This document shows, piece after piece, positions 18,892 to 28,456 of a stretch of 64,000 nucleotides of DNA. A program made the translations under genes and the position numbers. Every line of letters begins with the position of its first letter. Position 1 is the stretch's first letter. The DNA is from Shewanella litoralis (GTDB lineage Bacteria; Pseudomonadota; Gammaproteobacteria; Enterobacterales; Shewanellaceae). The notes under the pieces are model-generated. The model searched no databases and was not told where the DNA came from. It worked only from the letters and a program-made list of their open reading frames with translations. The stretch covers positions 1 to 64,000 of the forward strand of contig NZ_WSRZ01000008.1 of NCBI RefSeq assembly GCF_009828585.1, read 5' to 3'.

Positions 18892-18926
18892 CCAACGCTT
18901 AGCCTCTCGTTAAGCGTTGGTTTTTT
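18892..18926 (+). terminator. Terminator of the TonB-dependent receptor gene
   Basis: CCAACGCTTA (18892-18901) pairs with TAAGCGTTGG (18911-18920), followed by six T. Confidence 0.85.
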
Positions 18927-19065
18927 GATTTTAGGAAGCCAGCTCACAAACCCCATTACGGCTTCAAATGACTTTAATGTAGATGACTACACCGACAGTC
19001 ATCTACATTGTATTGAGCTTCGTGACAGAGCCTAAAGTAGATAATATTCTAATAAGGATAAGTGC

Positions 19066-19746
19066 ATGGTTGTTATAGAAAAAGTTCTAAATAAAGAGCA
19101 GGTTAGCGCTTATCGTCAGCAGCTGGCGCAATGTCCCTGGGGCGACGGTCGTCAAACGGCAATGGGCATGGCAGCATCTGTTAAACAAAATCATCAAGCT
19201 GATGCGCAAGACGCCAAGGTACAACAACTGGCTAATCAGTTATTAGCACGTATTGGTGACACGCCTAAAGTAGTTTCAGCGGCATTACCGCATAAAATTT
19301 TCCCACCGTGTTTTAACCGCTACAGCGAAACCGAAGAGTATGGCTACCATGTGGACGCCGCGATTATGCGTATTCCACATACCAGCGAGGTGATCCGCAG
19401 CGACGTGTCGATGACGGTTTTTTTAAGTGAGCCAGAAGAATACGACGGCGGTGAATTGGTTATCTCTACCGAGTTTGGTCAGCAGCAAATTAAACTGCCA
19501 GCAGGGTATGCCGTGGTGTATCCATCAAGCAGTTTACATAAAGTCACCGCGGTCACTCGCGGCCAACGTGTTGCTGCAATTACCTGGATGCAAAGCATGG
19601 TGGCAGATACAAGCTTACGCCAAACCTTGTATCAACTTGACCAGAGTATTCAAAAGCTGATTAATGCCAACAAAACCGATCGCGCTGAACTCGACAATTT
19701 ACACAATGTGTATCACAACTTAATCCGGCAGTTTACTCAGGTATAA
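19066..19746 (+). CDS. piuC: Fe2+/2-oxoglutarate-dependent PKHD-type hydroxylase (PiuC/YbiX)
   Basis: Non-heme iron dioxygenase of 226 residues. The iron triad is visible as H95-x-D97 (YGYHVDAA) and H158 (SSSLHKV), with R168 (TRGQRVA) for 2-oxoglutarate. YDGGELVI is the usual strand between them. PiuC/YbiX genes are regularly next to catecholate TonB receptors, exactly as here, and are iron-regulated; the substrate is unknown. AAGGATAAG precedes the ATG. It has its own promoter region after the receptor terminator. Confidence 0.9.
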   Translation: MVVIEKVLNKEQVSAYRQQLAQCPWGDGRQTAMGMAASVKQNHQADAQDAKVQQLANQLLARIGDTPKVVSAALPHKIFPPCFNRYSETEEYGYHVDAAIMRIPHTSEVIRSDVSMTVFLSEPEEYDGGELVISTEFGQQQIKLPAGYAVVYPSSSLHKVTAVTRGQRVAAITWMQSMVADTSLRQTLYQLDQSIQKLINANKTDRAELDNLHNVYHNLIRQFTQV

Positions 19747-19751
19747 ACATC

Positions 19752-19785
19752 ACAAAAAGGGCGTATATTTTGTCAATATACGCCC
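19752..19785 (-). terminator. Terminator of the nrf-like operon
   Basis: Read on the minus strand, GGGCGTATATT (19785-19775) pairs with AATATACGCCC (19769-19759), an 11-bp perfect stem with a five-base loop, followed by TTTTTG. It lies 48 bases beyond the nrfD stop. It also lies just after the convergent piuC gene. Confidence 0.8.
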
Positions 19786-19832
19786 ATTGAACTTGTTGAA
19801 TTTATTGTTTTTAATATATTGTGTTTAATTTA

Positions 19833-20774
19833 TTAGCTTATCGTCATCTGCCCAGTGTAAAGAATAAAGTTACGCAGTAAAATCACCCCAAGTAAACTTA
19901 AACACGCTGTACCGGCCACGTATGAAAACGTACGTTTTGAGGTAGCAGTCATAAACAGGTTCATGGCTAAAGGCGCAGACAATCCCAATCCCATAATACC
20001 GAACCAGAACACCCATCCCCAAAATCCTTCGCCAATGGCAGTAAAGGCCGCCATTTTACTTTGGCCTCCACTGAGAATAAGCCCAGCAAAGAAGGTAAAC
20101 ATGAGTACGATTTCACCCAAAATTAACGGGATTTCAACGCGGTGAATAAAGTGTACTTCTTTACCGTTAGGGTTGCCGTTAAGTAACACCCCACCTAATA
20201 ACGAGGCTGCAGAGCCAGACGACAAACCAGAAGCTAAAAACAGTAAAGGTAATACAGGGTTGTTCAGCATTGGAAAGCGCGGTTGGGCTGAGAGTAAAAA
20301 GCCGGTATACGCCCCTAATGCCACCGAAAATATAATCAGCAATCCGGTCACACTAGCTTCATAGCGGGCTAATTTTTCACTGAGCTTAGTGATAAATGCA
20401 AACCGTGGTCGACACCAGTCCTCAATAGGTTTACGAAAGGTGATGGCTATCCAGGCATACATAAATACCTGGTAAATCATCAGCACCACAACGCCTATGG
20501 ACATCACCGAGGTTGGGTTGTAAAAAACTAATATTTTCCAAAACTCAAAAGGCTTGGTTAAGTCGAGCACCAAAATACCCAGCCCTGCTAACACCGCAAT
20601 TGGCGCGACAATACAGGCAGCTTGCACAAAACCAGAGCGATAAGCTTGGTCTTTAAGACACGCATGCTTTAACAGCACAGCAAAAAACATCGCCCCAGCA
20701 GACACCCCAGCCAAAAACAGATAAATGGCAATCGGCCAATGCCAGACTAACGAGTCAAAGTGGAAGGCACTCAT
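19833..20774 (-). CDS. nrfD: NrfD-family quinol-oxidising membrane subunit
   Basis: Integral membrane protein of 313 residues with eight or nine hydrophobic helices, starting HWPIAIYLFLAGVSAGAMFF, the signature opening of NrfD/PsrC proteins. It takes electrons from quinol and passes them to an NrfC-type ferredoxin. Its start overlaps the end of the upstream ferredoxin gene (ATGA), so the two are translationally coupled. It is the last gene of a leftward operon of four. No catalytic reductase (NrfA or other) is encoded next to it. Confidence 0.88.
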   Translation of the reverse strand: MSAFHFDSLVWHWPIAIYLFLAGVSAGAMFFAVLLKHACLKDQAYRSGFVQAACIVAPIAVLAGLGILVLDLTKPFEFWKILVFYNPTSVMSIGVVVLMIYQVFMYAWIAITFRKPIEDWCRPRFAFITKLSEKLARYEASVTGLLIIFSVALGAYTGFLLSAQPRFPMLNNPVLPLLFLASGLSSGSAASLLGGVLLNGNPNGKEVHFIHRVEIPLILGEIVLMFTFFAGLILSGGQSKMAAFTAIGEGFWGWVFWFGIMGLGLSAPLAMNLFMTATSKRTFSYVAGTACLSLLGVILLRNFILYTGQMTIS

Positions 20775-21451
20775 AATGTAATCTCCCCTGGTTTGGCGGT
20801 AATTCTAAACAGTTTAGGGCGGGTGCCTAAATCTTGTTTGTTTCGTTGAGTCGCATTAGCTTTTAAGGTCGCAACGATTAACGAGTCGGGATCTTTAAGG
20901 TTACCAAACACCAATGCATTAGTTGGACAGGCTTCAACACAGGCTGGCTGTTTACCTTGTTTAAGATTTGTCTCTTTACAAAAGTCGCACTTGTCGGCCG
21001 CTTTAGTGACTGGATTGATAAAGCGTATTTCATAAGGGCAAGCTAAAAGGCAATATTGGCAACCAACGCATTTATCGGCATGCACCGATACTATACCGGT
21101 TTTCTTATCAATATAAGCAGCACCTGTTGGGCACACATTGACACAAGGCGCGTCTTCGCAATGCTCGCAAGAGTGGCGGGTAAAGTGGTAATACTGATCA
21201 GGGTACTCACCATAAGGGCCTGTTTTTTCGATGCTTAAACGGGTTACGCCTTCAGGTACATGGTTGGTTTCACGACATGCTTCAACGCAGGCATTACAGC
21301 CAATGCATTTGGTTTCATCATGAATGATGGCGTACTTTATGGCTTGTTCAGTTTCTGCATCTGTGGTGCCATTGACCGCGAAAGGAGAAACTGACACTCC
21401 CGCAACTAATGCACAGGTTCTTCTCAGGAAATCTCTTCTTGAATTTTCCAT
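20771..21451 (-). CDS. nrfC: NrfC-like ferredoxin with four [4Fe-4S] sites, Tat-exported
   Basis: 226 residues. SRRDFLRRTCALVAGVSVSP at the N-terminus is a twin-arginine signal, so the protein acts in the periplasm. Four Cys clusters are visible: CIGCNACVEAC, CEHCEDAPCVNVCP, CVGCQYCLLACP and CDFCK...CVEACP. This is the standard NrfC/PsrB/DmsB layout. It should carry electrons from NrfD to the pentaheme protein encoded six bases upstream. It overlaps nrfD by four bases. Confidence 0.9.
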   Translation of the reverse strand: MENSRRDFLRRTCALVAGVSVSPFAVNGTTDAETEQAIKYAIIHDETKCIGCNACVEACRETNHVPEGVTRLSIEKTGPYGEYPDQYYHFTRHSCEHCEDAPCVNVCPTGAAYIDKKTGIVSVHADKCVGCQYCLLACPYEIRFINPVTKAADKCDFCKETNLKQGKQPACVEACPTNALVFGNLKDPDSLIVATLKANATQRNKQDLGTRPKLFRITAKPGEITL

Positions 21452-21457
21452 AATGTA

Positions 21458-21922
21458 TTACCTCTGCACACTATGACAACGCTGGCATTCATCACTACGT
21501 TGTTTGGTTGTTAAGGTCATTATTCTGTCAGTTTGCGGATGCAATTGATGGCATGCACTGCACGCAACTTTTTGCGCATGTACATTATGAGTCCACTCAG
21601 TATCTGCTAACTTTTTAGGGATATGGCATGTTAAGCAGACATTGTTTTGGGTCGCAACGGCTAGGTCGCTGTCGGCTGAAAACACCATTAAATCATTCGG
21701 TTTTTTAGGGTGATTACCTTTTTCACCATGACAAGAACTGCAGCTTAAATTAAGCTCATCGAGGGCGTGATGTCCCTGCATTTTGCCATTGCGTTTATGG
21801 CATTTCATGCACGAGTCATTGTTAATTTGCTCAGTAGAGTCATTGCAATGTGCTTGCTGACTAATAAGGGCAAGCGATAATACACTTGCACTTAACATCA
21901 GTAGCCAGTTTATACGGGACAT
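21458..21922 (-). CDS. nrfB: Pentaheme c-type cytochrome (NrfB-like)
   Basis: 154 residues with a signal peptide (cleavage near QAHC-ND) and exactly five CxxCH heme sites: CMKCH, CSSCH, CLTCH, CSACH and CQRCH, plus several distal His. This heme count and size match NrfB, the periplasmic electron donor to the NrfA nitrite reductase. NrfA is not in this operon, so the true acceptor could be NrfA or another multiheme reductase encoded elsewhere. Followed within six bases by the NrfC-like gene. Confidence 0.87.
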   Translation of the reverse strand: MSRINWLLMLSASVLSLALISQQAHCNDSTEQINNDSCMKCHKRNGKMQGHHALDELNLSCSSCHGEKGNHPKKPNDLMVFSADSDLAVATQNNVCLTCHIPKKLADTEWTHNVHAQKVACSACHQLHPQTDRIMTLTTKQRSDECQRCHSVQR

Positions 21923-21997
21923 AGCCAGTCCTCTCTACAATGGTTTGATCACAGGAAATGTCGGGTGAGAGTAGTAAGCTGCCACCCGACAGGGTTT

Positions 21998-22462
21998 TCA
22001 CGCAGGTAACACGCCTTGCAACATCTGCACGTCATAAGGTTTGCCTCGAGCCATTTCAACCAATTTCACATTGAATTTCTCGAATAAACTTTTCGCGTTA
22101 GCGTCATCTTCTTTACTGAAATCAGAGATAATCAATTTCACTTCAGATGAGTCATGGTCTATGACTACGTAATCGAGTTTCGTGTGGTTTTCGGCTGCGG
22201 TATGGGCATCCATTTCAAACACATTGTCCATGGGGACATTGCAGCAAACATCGTACTTTCCTCCCACCATTGCTTGTAGTGATTTCATGAAATCAAAGCT
22301 TTGGGTGTCAAAAAGCGCTTTTTTGAGCGTGATAGTGTGCTCTTCGTGATCTGTTTTGAAGAACTTAATACATGTCATAATAAACATGACAATGATAAAA
22401 GGAACGGCAATAAACAGAACTGAGTACACAAACGCATAACTTAAAAAGACTGAAGTAAACAT
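21998..22462 (-). CDS. Unknown membrane-anchored protein, first gene of the nrf-like operon
   Basis: 154 residues. One strong membrane helix at about 8-33 (VYSVLFIAVPFIIVMFIMTC) is followed by a ~115-residue soluble domain. The soluble part (DYVVIDHDSSEVKLIISDFS and SLFEKFNVKLVEMARG) faintly recalls DUF2726-type nuclease-fold domains, but the catalytic residues are not convincing. GGGAGGTATAT precedes the ATG. It lies 75 bases upstream of the NrfB-like gene in the same direction with no terminator seen, so it is probably cotranscribed. It could be an assembly or anchoring factor; this is a guess from position. Confidence 0.7.
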   Translation of the reverse strand: MFTSVFLSYAFVYSVLFIAVPFIIVMFIMTCIKFFKTDHEEHTITLKKALFDTQSFDFMKSLQAMVGGKYDVCCNVPMDNVFEMDAHTAAENHTKLDYVVIDHDSSEVKLIISDFSKEDDANAKSLFEKFNVKLVEMARGKPYDVQMLQGVLPA

Positions 22463-22556
22463 ATATACCTCCCAAACGCATTTTAAAATTATTTTTTTAA
22501 AACCATCCTTTGTCGTAGATGCATGATCAATACTATGCCTGATGTGGTCGATTTAA

Positions 22557-22570
22557 TTGATCTTAATCAA
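22557..22570. promoter_or_regulatory. FNR/EtrA-type site
   Basis: TTGATCTTAATCAA is a perfect match to the TTGAT-N4-ATCAA consensus of FNR-family regulators. Its centre is about 100 bases before the ATG of the first gene of the nrf-like operon. The rest of the 432-base gap 22463-22894 is AT-rich, with nothing else recognised. Anaerobic induction of the operon is a reasonable inference. Confidence 0.7.
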
Positions 22571-22894
22571 TAAATCACAATGAGTTGCTGATTGTTGGTG
22601 AGAGTTTAGGGGTGGCTCTAATTCACTGTTTTTATCTTTTTGTTTTAGGTTTTTGGGTAATAAATAAAGCATTAATGAGTAATGCTAGTTATGCAATTTT
22701 GGTTAGTTAAAATCTATTTTGCTCAAATAGGGATTACGTAAATTGTAATTCGTGATTATCTGTGGGTTTTAGGAATTTAGTTTTGTGAATTTAATGATCT
22801 AGGTTAACTAAATAGTAAATAATTAAAATATCGTTATCATATATTTGCTGTTTGGTTAATATTATAGGTTGCATTTGCAACAGGAGACATTGAT

Positions 22895-23854
22895 ATGAAA
22901 CCGATTGAATTAGATAAATTGGATTTATTAACGCTCACTATATTAGTTAACCTATATGAGCATAAGTCAGCTACGCATGTCTCTAGAATGTTAGATATAC
23001 CCGCATCAAAAATTAGTCGCTGCTTACACACGGCAAGATTAATTTTTGGCGATGACCTGTTTATTAGGCGAAAATACGGCTTAGTGCCGAATGATTATGC
23101 CGGAAAAATTTACCCCATAGCCAAAGAGATTGTTGATTGTGCAAAACATTTTAATCGGGTCAACAGTGCAGAGCAATTACACCATCGCTATTTTGAATTA
23201 ACCTTCCCAGGCATGATAGCGCACGCATATCCTAGAGCCTTGATGCATGCCATCAAAGTACACAATAAAAATATTCACATCAACGTCAGTAGTTGGAGTA
23301 ATCACTCACTCGAAACCCTGACCAACGACCCTCATGGTATCGTTATGTGTTGTTGTAAAGACCCTGATGAAATACGTTTTTTTGATCAAAATTTGCAGGT
23401 TGAAGTGCTTGCAACATTAAACCGTCAGTACTTATTGTGTTGTAAAAAACACCCTATTTTAAAACAAGAAATTAGCCTCGAAACTATTTCTAACTATCCG
23501 TTTATCAATACCTTTATTGGCGTGCAGGCGCCGGTGCTTAATCCGTTTCAAGAATATTGCCAATCTCATAAGCTTACCTTAAATACTGAAATGACGATTA
23601 CCAGCATTTCATCGTTATTTGAGTACCTCTCTGATTGTAACTCGTTAGCAATTACGCCCTATAAAGCGGTATACGACATGCTCGATGATGACTCAGGTAT
23701 CCATGCTTGCCAGTTATCAGAAGTGGAGTGTGAACGTATTTTTCAAGTCGTTGAGCCTTTAAAGCTGGTAATGGTGACTTACCCTACGACAGACAACGAA
23801 GAATCTACCTGGTTAAAGAAAAAAATCCGCGAATTAACCTTAGAGCTAGTATAA
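22895..23854 (+). CDS. LysR-family transcriptional regulator
   Basis: 319 residues. The winged helix-turn-helix is at the N-terminus (LDLLTLTILVNLYEHKSATH, then VSRMLDIPASKISRCLHTAR). A LysR-type ligand-binding domain follows with the usual length. The helix-turn-helix is less canonical than most LysR members, with DIPASKISR in place of SQPAVS. CAGGAG precedes the ATG. It diverges from the nrf-like operon and precedes azlCD by 633 bases; either may be its target. The inducer is unknown. Confidence 0.85.
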   Translation: MKPIELDKLDLLTLTILVNLYEHKSATHVSRMLDIPASKISRCLHTARLIFGDDLFIRRKYGLVPNDYAGKIYPIAKEIVDCAKHFNRVNSAEQLHHRYFELTFPGMIAHAYPRALMHAIKVHNKNIHINVSSWSNHSLETLTNDPHGIVMCCCKDPDEIRFFDQNLQVEVLATLNRQYLLCCKKHPILKQEISLETISNYPFINTFIGVQAPVLNPFQEYCQSHKLTLNTEMTITSISSLFEYLSDCNSLAITPYKAVYDMLDDDSGIHACQLSEVECERIFQVVEPLKLVMVTYPTTDNEESTWLKKKIRELTLELV

Positions 23855-24487
23855 GTTTGACAGCATATCTACGTTTTAAGTGTGCAGGATAATGAATATA
23901 TCCTCCCGCTTTATGATGCCAATAAGTTGATAGTTTTATCATCTGCATAGATTTATTTCGCTACAACCGCTTTATATTCCCTCATCAATGATTAAACATG
24001 CTATTTTTATTCATCTTTAATAAATAAAACTAATGGATGTTGATATTGTTTCGTTAATTCAATAGGCGCTATTGTTGCTCATGCTTTAATCGTGGCATTA
24101 TTGCTGATTTAGCATGTTGATATAACGGGATGTAAAAGTGGTTAATGCTGTTTTTAAATTTATGATTACATATTATTGAAAAAGTTTGTTGCGGTGTGAG
24201 AAATTAGATTTATATAAAATACATTTTATATTTTGGTATTTTTGTTTTTGGTTTACTTTAATGATTAAGTATTTTTCCTCTGATTTTTCACTTTTATGCT
24301 ATTTATTAGTGTCATTTTGTTGATTGTCAGTGAGTGTAAAAGTCTAGCTGTATAATAAATACACGTTATATAATCTTTTAAAAATAAGGCAACTAATAAG
24401 GCTTTACTGTTTTATTCAGAGTAGGCTAATCTTCAGTTCACATAGCGCGCATAAGTGCTGCAAAGGACGGCTGCATAAGGAGACTGT
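23855..24487. other. AT-rich intergenic region, no gene seen
   Basis: 633 bases between the LysR gene and azlC. It is strongly AT-rich. No open frame, tRNA or strong terminator is supported. The only small symmetry noted is TGTAT-AATAA-ATACA at 24349-24363, about 125 bases before azlC. Confidence 0.6.
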
Positions 24488-25276
24488 GTGAGCACAACTC
24501 AATCTATTTCAATCCCGACTTCAAAAATGAAATCGTTTCTGTCGGGTGCATTAGCAGTAATGCCATTAACCATTGCCGTGATCCCCTGGGGCATTTTAGC
24601 TGGCTCATTCGCATTAGAAATTGGCCTCACCGCGGTAGAAAGCCAGGCCATGTCGGCGATTATCTTTGCTGGGAGCGCGCAATTGGTCGCCCTTGGGATG
24701 ATAAAAGCCGGTATTGGTATCGGCAGTATTTTAATTACCACCTTACTCATTACCTCTAGGCATTTACTGTATGCCATGGCCATGCGCAGCCAAATTAGTC
24801 CATTACCCCTTAAATGGCGCCTAGGGCTGGGTTTTTTACTCACCGATGAGTTATTTGCTATCTCCAACCAAGCCCATGGCGGCGATACGCCCGCACAGCA
24901 TCAGTTTGATCGCTGGTATGCCTTGGGTGGCGGCTTAACTTTTTATATAGGTTGGAACATCGCCACCTTACTGGGTATTGTGGCTGGCCAGTCTATCGAT
25001 AATTTAGGCGAACTCGGACTCGACTTTGCTATTGCTGCCACCTTTATCGCCATTGTGGTACCAACAGTAAAAAAACCATCGATATTAGTGTGCGTGTTGG
25101 TGTCACTCACGTTAGCGGTGGTGTGCGCCGTGTTTGCCATTCAAGCAGGGCTTTTGATTGCCGCCATATCGGGCATGGCAGCGGGTATGGCTTATGCCAA
25201 ACTCACCAATGAAGGCGTTGCCGTTACCGATACGCCTTGTGCTGATATTGCGCCCACCAAGGAGGACGCCCTATGA
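24488..25276 (+). CDS. azlC: AzlC-family branched-chain amino acid exporter subunit
   Basis: 262 residues with six to eight hydrophobic helices. The family pattern is clear: MPLTIAVIPWGILAGSFALE at the start, AIIFAGSAQLVALGMI, and TSRHLLYAMAMR. AzlC and AzlD form a membrane pair for amino acid export. GTG start with AAGGAG correctly upstream. The end overlaps azlD by four bases. The distant LysR gene is a possible regulator. Confidence 0.9.
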   Translation: MSTTQSISIPTSKMKSFLSGALAVMPLTIAVIPWGILAGSFALEIGLTAVESQAMSAIIFAGSAQLVALGMIKAGIGIGSILITTLLITSRHLLYAMAMRSQISPLPLKWRLGLGFLLTDELFAISNQAHGGDTPAQHQFDRWYALGGGLTFYIGWNIATLLGIVAGQSIDNLGELGLDFAIAATFIAIVVPTVKKPSILVCVLVSLTLAVVCAVFAIQAGLLIAAISGMAAGMAYAKLTNEGVAVTDTPCADIAPTKEDAL

Positions 25277-25575
25277 CATGGTTAATTATTATATCGATGG
25301 CGGCAGTGGTGTTTGTGAGTCGGCATTTGCTGTTAGAACCCAAAATCCCCATTAGGTTAAGCAAAAACACCTTAACCTTTTTAAGTTACTCAGCCCCAGC
25401 GGTGTTAACCGCCATATTAGCGCCCATTGTGTTTGTGCCAGAAGGTGAGCTGGCTATCAGCCTGTACAACCCCTACTTAACCTGTGCGCTGGTGGCCACG
25501 GTGCTAGCTTATATTACCCGCAATACCTTGCTGACCACTGTGCTCAGCATGGGGTTATTTTTCTTTTTGTATTAA
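25273..25575 (+). CDS. azlD: AzlD-family exporter subunit
   Basis: 100 residues with three hydrophobic helices, starting MTWLIIISMAAVVFVSRHLL; FLSYSAPAVLTAILAPIVF is the conserved AzlD helix. It overlaps azlC by ATGA, so the two subunits are coupled. GGAGGA lies inside the end of azlC as its ribosome binding site. Confidence 0.88.
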   Translation: MTWLIIISMAAVVFVSRHLLLEPKIPIRLSKNTLTFLSYSAPAVLTAILAPIVFVPEGELAISLYNPYLTCALVATVLAYITRNTLLTTVLSMGLFFFLY

Positions 25576-25673
25576 CCCTAACCCCATTGATGATTCTCAA
25601 TAATTGTTAACTGACATTCACAGGTGCAATAGATTAGAATAAGCGCCATATACTGGATCAATAGAGTGAAATC

Positions 25674-27080
25674 ATGCACGTACACATTTTAGGTATTTGT
25701 GGCACTTTTATGGGCGGATTAGCCCTGCTTGCCCGCGCAATGGGCCATAAAGTGACCGGCAGCGACGCCAACGTTTACCCGCCCATGAGCACTCAGCTTG
25801 AGCAGCAAGGTATTGAGCTAATCCAAGGATTTGACCCAATTCAACTGGGCAAAGAAGACGAAAACCAACCCGACCTAGTGGTGATTGGTAATGCCATGAG
25901 TCGAGGTAATCCGTGTGTTGAAGCGGTATTAAACCGCGGCATGAAGTACACCTCTGGGCCGCAATTTTTATCCGAACATATATTGCCAGACCGCTGGGTG
26001 CTAGCCGTAGCGGGGACTCACGGTAAAACCTCTACCTCAAGCATGCTCGCCTGGGTGTTAGAGTATTGCGGCTACGAGCCAGGTTTTTTAATTGGCGGCG
26101 TACCGCAAAACTTTGGCGTGTCAGCCCGTTTAGGTAACTCGCCATTTTTTGTGGTTGAGGCCGACGAATACGACAGCGCCTTTTTTGATAAACGCTCTAA
26201 GTTCGTTCATTATCGTCCGCGCACATTGGTAATCAATAATTTAGAATTTGATCATGCCGATATTTTTGCCGATCTGGCTGCGATTCAACGTCAATTTAAT
26301 CATGTTATTCGTACCGTACCCGGTGAGGGTAAAGTGATTTGGCCTGCACAGGTTGAAGCCGTACAGCAAGTGATTGACATGGGCTGCTGGAGCGAGCAAG
26401 AAGTGTATTCAACCCAGAGCAGTTTGTTAAAGAATGAGGGTGAACCAAGCTCCTGGCAGTCGCGTACTATTGCCGACGATGGTCATGAGTTTGAAGTGTT
26501 GTTTAATGGTGAAACGCAAGGCGTTGTCAATTGGGGCTTAATTGGCCAGCACAACATTGAAAACGCCATAATGGCCATTGCTGCAGCACGTCATGTGGGT
26601 GTTGCGCCAAATCACGCGATTGAAGCGCTAGCACAATTTAGCCCGCCAAAGCGCCGTTTGGAGTTATTAGCCACCGTGAATGGCGTAGCAGTGTATGACG
26701 ATTTTGCTCATCACCCCACAGCGATTGCCACCACATTACAAGGCCTACGGGCCAAAGTTGGTGCAGGTGATAACAGCAGCGGTAATATTATTGTGGTGCT
26801 AGAGCCGCGCTCCAACACGATGAAAAGCGGTGTTCATAAAGACACGCTCGCCAATTCAATGGCATTAGCCGACGTAGGTTATTTGTATCAGGCCGACAAT
26901 ATTGGCTGGGACATTACCGCCAGCATGGCCAATGCGCCGATACCTGTGACAGTTTTTCATAACATTGAAGATATTATTACTAACGTAGCCAATACCGCCC
27001 AAGCAGGCGATACCGTGGTGATTATGAGTAACGGTGGCTTTAATGGTATTCATCAAAAAATAATTAAGGCTTTAGCGTAA
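25674..27080 (+). CDS. mpl: UDP-N-acetylmuramate:L-Ala-gamma-D-Glu-mDAP ligase
   Basis: Peptidoglycan recycling ligase that joins recovered tripeptide to UDP-MurNAc in the cytoplasm. 468 residues. It starts [20 protein letters not shown], the Mpl form of the Mur N-terminal domain. The ATP site is [11 protein letters not shown] near 120, the Mur signature [12 protein letters not shown] is near 297, and [10 protein letters not shown] is near 343. Length and motifs match Mpl rather than MurC. Two genes follow in the same direction within short gaps (ubiX 26 bases, hpt 7 more). Confidence 0.93.
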   Translation: MHVHILGICGTFMGGLALLARAMGHKVTGSDANVYPPMSTQLEQQGIELIQGFDPIQLGKEDENQPDLVVIGNAMSRGNPCVEAVLNRGMKYTSGPQFLSEHILPDRWVLAVAGTHGKTSTSSMLAWVLEYCGYEPGFLIGGVPQNFGVSARLGNSPFFVVEADEYDSAFFDKRSKFVHYRPRTLVINNLEFDHADIFADLAAIQRQFNHVIRTVPGEGKVIWPAQVEAVQQVIDMGCWSEQEVYSTQSSLLKNEGEPSSWQSRTIADDGHEFEVLFNGETQGVVNWGLIGQHNIENAIMAIAAARHVGVAPNHAIEALAQFSPPKRRLELLATVNGVAVYDDFAHHPTAIATTLQGLRAKVGAGDNSSGNIIVVLEPRSNTMKSGVHKDTLANSMALADVGYLYQADNIGWDITASMANAPIPVTVFHNIEDIITNVANTAQAGDTVVIMSNGGFNGIHQKIIKALA

Positions 27081-27106
27081 ACCGCGCAGCCGCAAGAGGG
27101 TACAAG

Positions 27107-27766
27107 ATGGCCTACGCCAAAAAAGCCAAAGCAATTAGTCTCGCCTGGACCGGCGCCTCGGGTGCGCCGTATGGCATCAAGCTACTTGAATGTTTGCTGG
27201 CGAACGACTACCAAGTATTTTTAATGATTTCGAGTGCCGCAAGGGTGGTACTGGCCACCGAGCATGGTTTACAGCTTAGTGCCAACCCAGAAAAAGCCAA
27301 AGCGCAATTGCTTGAACAGCTTGATACCCCAGATGCGCCTCTTAGCGGTGAGCTAGTGGTACTGGGCAAAGATGAGTGGTTTTCGCCGCCGGCTTCAGGC
27401 AGCGCCGCGCCAAAGCAAATGGTGATTTGCCCGTGCTCAACCGGCACGTTAGCGGCTGTAGCCACTGGCATGAGCAACAATTTGCTCGAAAGAGCAGCAG
27501 ACGTGGTATTAAAAGAGCGCGGCCAATTGATTTTGGTTCCGCGTGAAACTCCGTTTAGCGCCATACACTTAGAGCATATGCTAAGCCTAACCCGCAATGG
27601 TGCGACCATCATGCCAGCGGCGCCAGGCTTTTATCATAATCCCCAATCGGTAGAAGATCTGGTAAACTTCATGGTTTCGCGGATCCTCGATCATTTAGGG
27701 ATCGAGCACGACCTTACGAGTCGCTGGGGATACGGACACACCCAGCCAAACGACATCGACAATTGA
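27107..27766 (+). CDS. ubiX: Flavin prenyltransferase UbiX
   Basis: Makes prenylated FMN for UbiD decarboxylase in ubiquinone synthesis. [14 protein letters not shown] near the N-terminus is the flavin site; [20 protein letters not shown] and [17 protein letters not shown] are the core UbiX motifs. 219 residues, ~30 longer than E. coli UbiX through an internal segment at about 55-95 and a C-terminal extension, both common in Shewanella-type UbiX. It lies between mpl and hpt, probably in one transcript. Confidence 0.92.
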   Translation: MAYAKKAKAISLAWTGASGAPYGIKLLECLLANDYQVFLMISSAARVVLATEHGLQLSANPEKAKAQLLEQLDTPDAPLSGELVVLGKDEWFSPPASGSAAPKQMVICPCSTGTLAAVATGMSNNLLERAADVVLKERGQLILVPRETPFSAIHLEHMLSLTRNGATIMPAAPGFYHNPQSVEDLVNFMVSRILDHLGIEHDLTSRWGYGHTQPNDIDN

Positions 27767-27773
27767 GATATTT

Positions 27774-28304
27774 ATGAAGCACACAATTGAAATGATGATT
27801 TCTGAGCAAGAAATCAATAACACCCTAGATCAGTTAGCCGAACGTATTAACGCCCATTATGCGCACAGTGAGCGTTTATTAATGGTTGGCCTATTAAAAG
27901 GGTCTGTCGTGTTTATGGCCGATTTGTGTCGTCGTATTAAAGGCCATGTCGAAATCGATTTTATGGCTGTGTCGAGTTACGGCAACAATATGAACAGTTC
28001 TCGCGATGTTAAAGTACTTAAAGACGTACAGTCTGACATTGCGGGCCGTGATGTGTTAATTGTAGAAGACCTTATCGACTCTGGTAACACCTTAAACAAG
28101 GTGCGCGAAATGTTATTGCTGCGCGACCCAAAAAGCTTAGCGCTGTGTACTTTACTGGATAAACCTGAGCGCCGCGAAGTTGACGTGCCTGTTGATTTTA
28201 TCGGTATCACCATTCCTGACGAGTTTATCGTGGGTTACGGTATCGACTACGCTGAGCAATATCGCAACCTGCCTTACATCGCTAAAGTGGTGCCATTAGA
28301 TTAG
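27774..28304 (+). CDS. hpt: Hypoxanthine phosphoribosyltransferase
   Basis: Purine salvage enzyme of 176 residues that joins hypoxanthine or guanine to PRPP. The PRPP loop [17 protein letters not shown] is at about 98-114, and [15 protein letters not shown] near 42 is the Hpt-type loop I. Ends VVPLD, normal for bacterial Hpt. It is seven bases after ubiX and followed by a strong terminator, so it ends the mpl-ubiX-hpt unit. Confidence 0.93.
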   Translation: MKHTIEMMISEQEINNTLDQLAERINAHYAHSERLLMVGLLKGSVVFMADLCRRIKGHVEIDFMAVSSYGNNMNSSRDVKVLKDVQSDIAGRDVLIVEDLIDSGNTLNKVREMLLLRDPKSLALCTLLDKPERREVDVPVDFIGITIPDEFIVGYGIDYAEQYRNLPYIAKVVPLD

Positions 28305-28326
28305 ATCTTTTTGATATAATGGATAC

Positions 28327-28351
28327 ACTCCCGCTATAGGCGGGAGTTTTG
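28327..28351 (+). terminator. Terminator of mpl-ubiX-hpt
   Basis: ACTCCCGC (28327-28334) pairs with GCGGGAGT (28340-28347), loop TATAG, followed by TTTG. Confidence 0.88.
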
Positions 28352-28456
28352 TTTTAAGTGTCTAAATTTTTTTGCGTCTTTTTCATTTTTATAACGTCTT
28401 TAGATACATGTAATAAAAAGTGTTTAATGCGCAATTTATTGATTAGAGGTATGACA

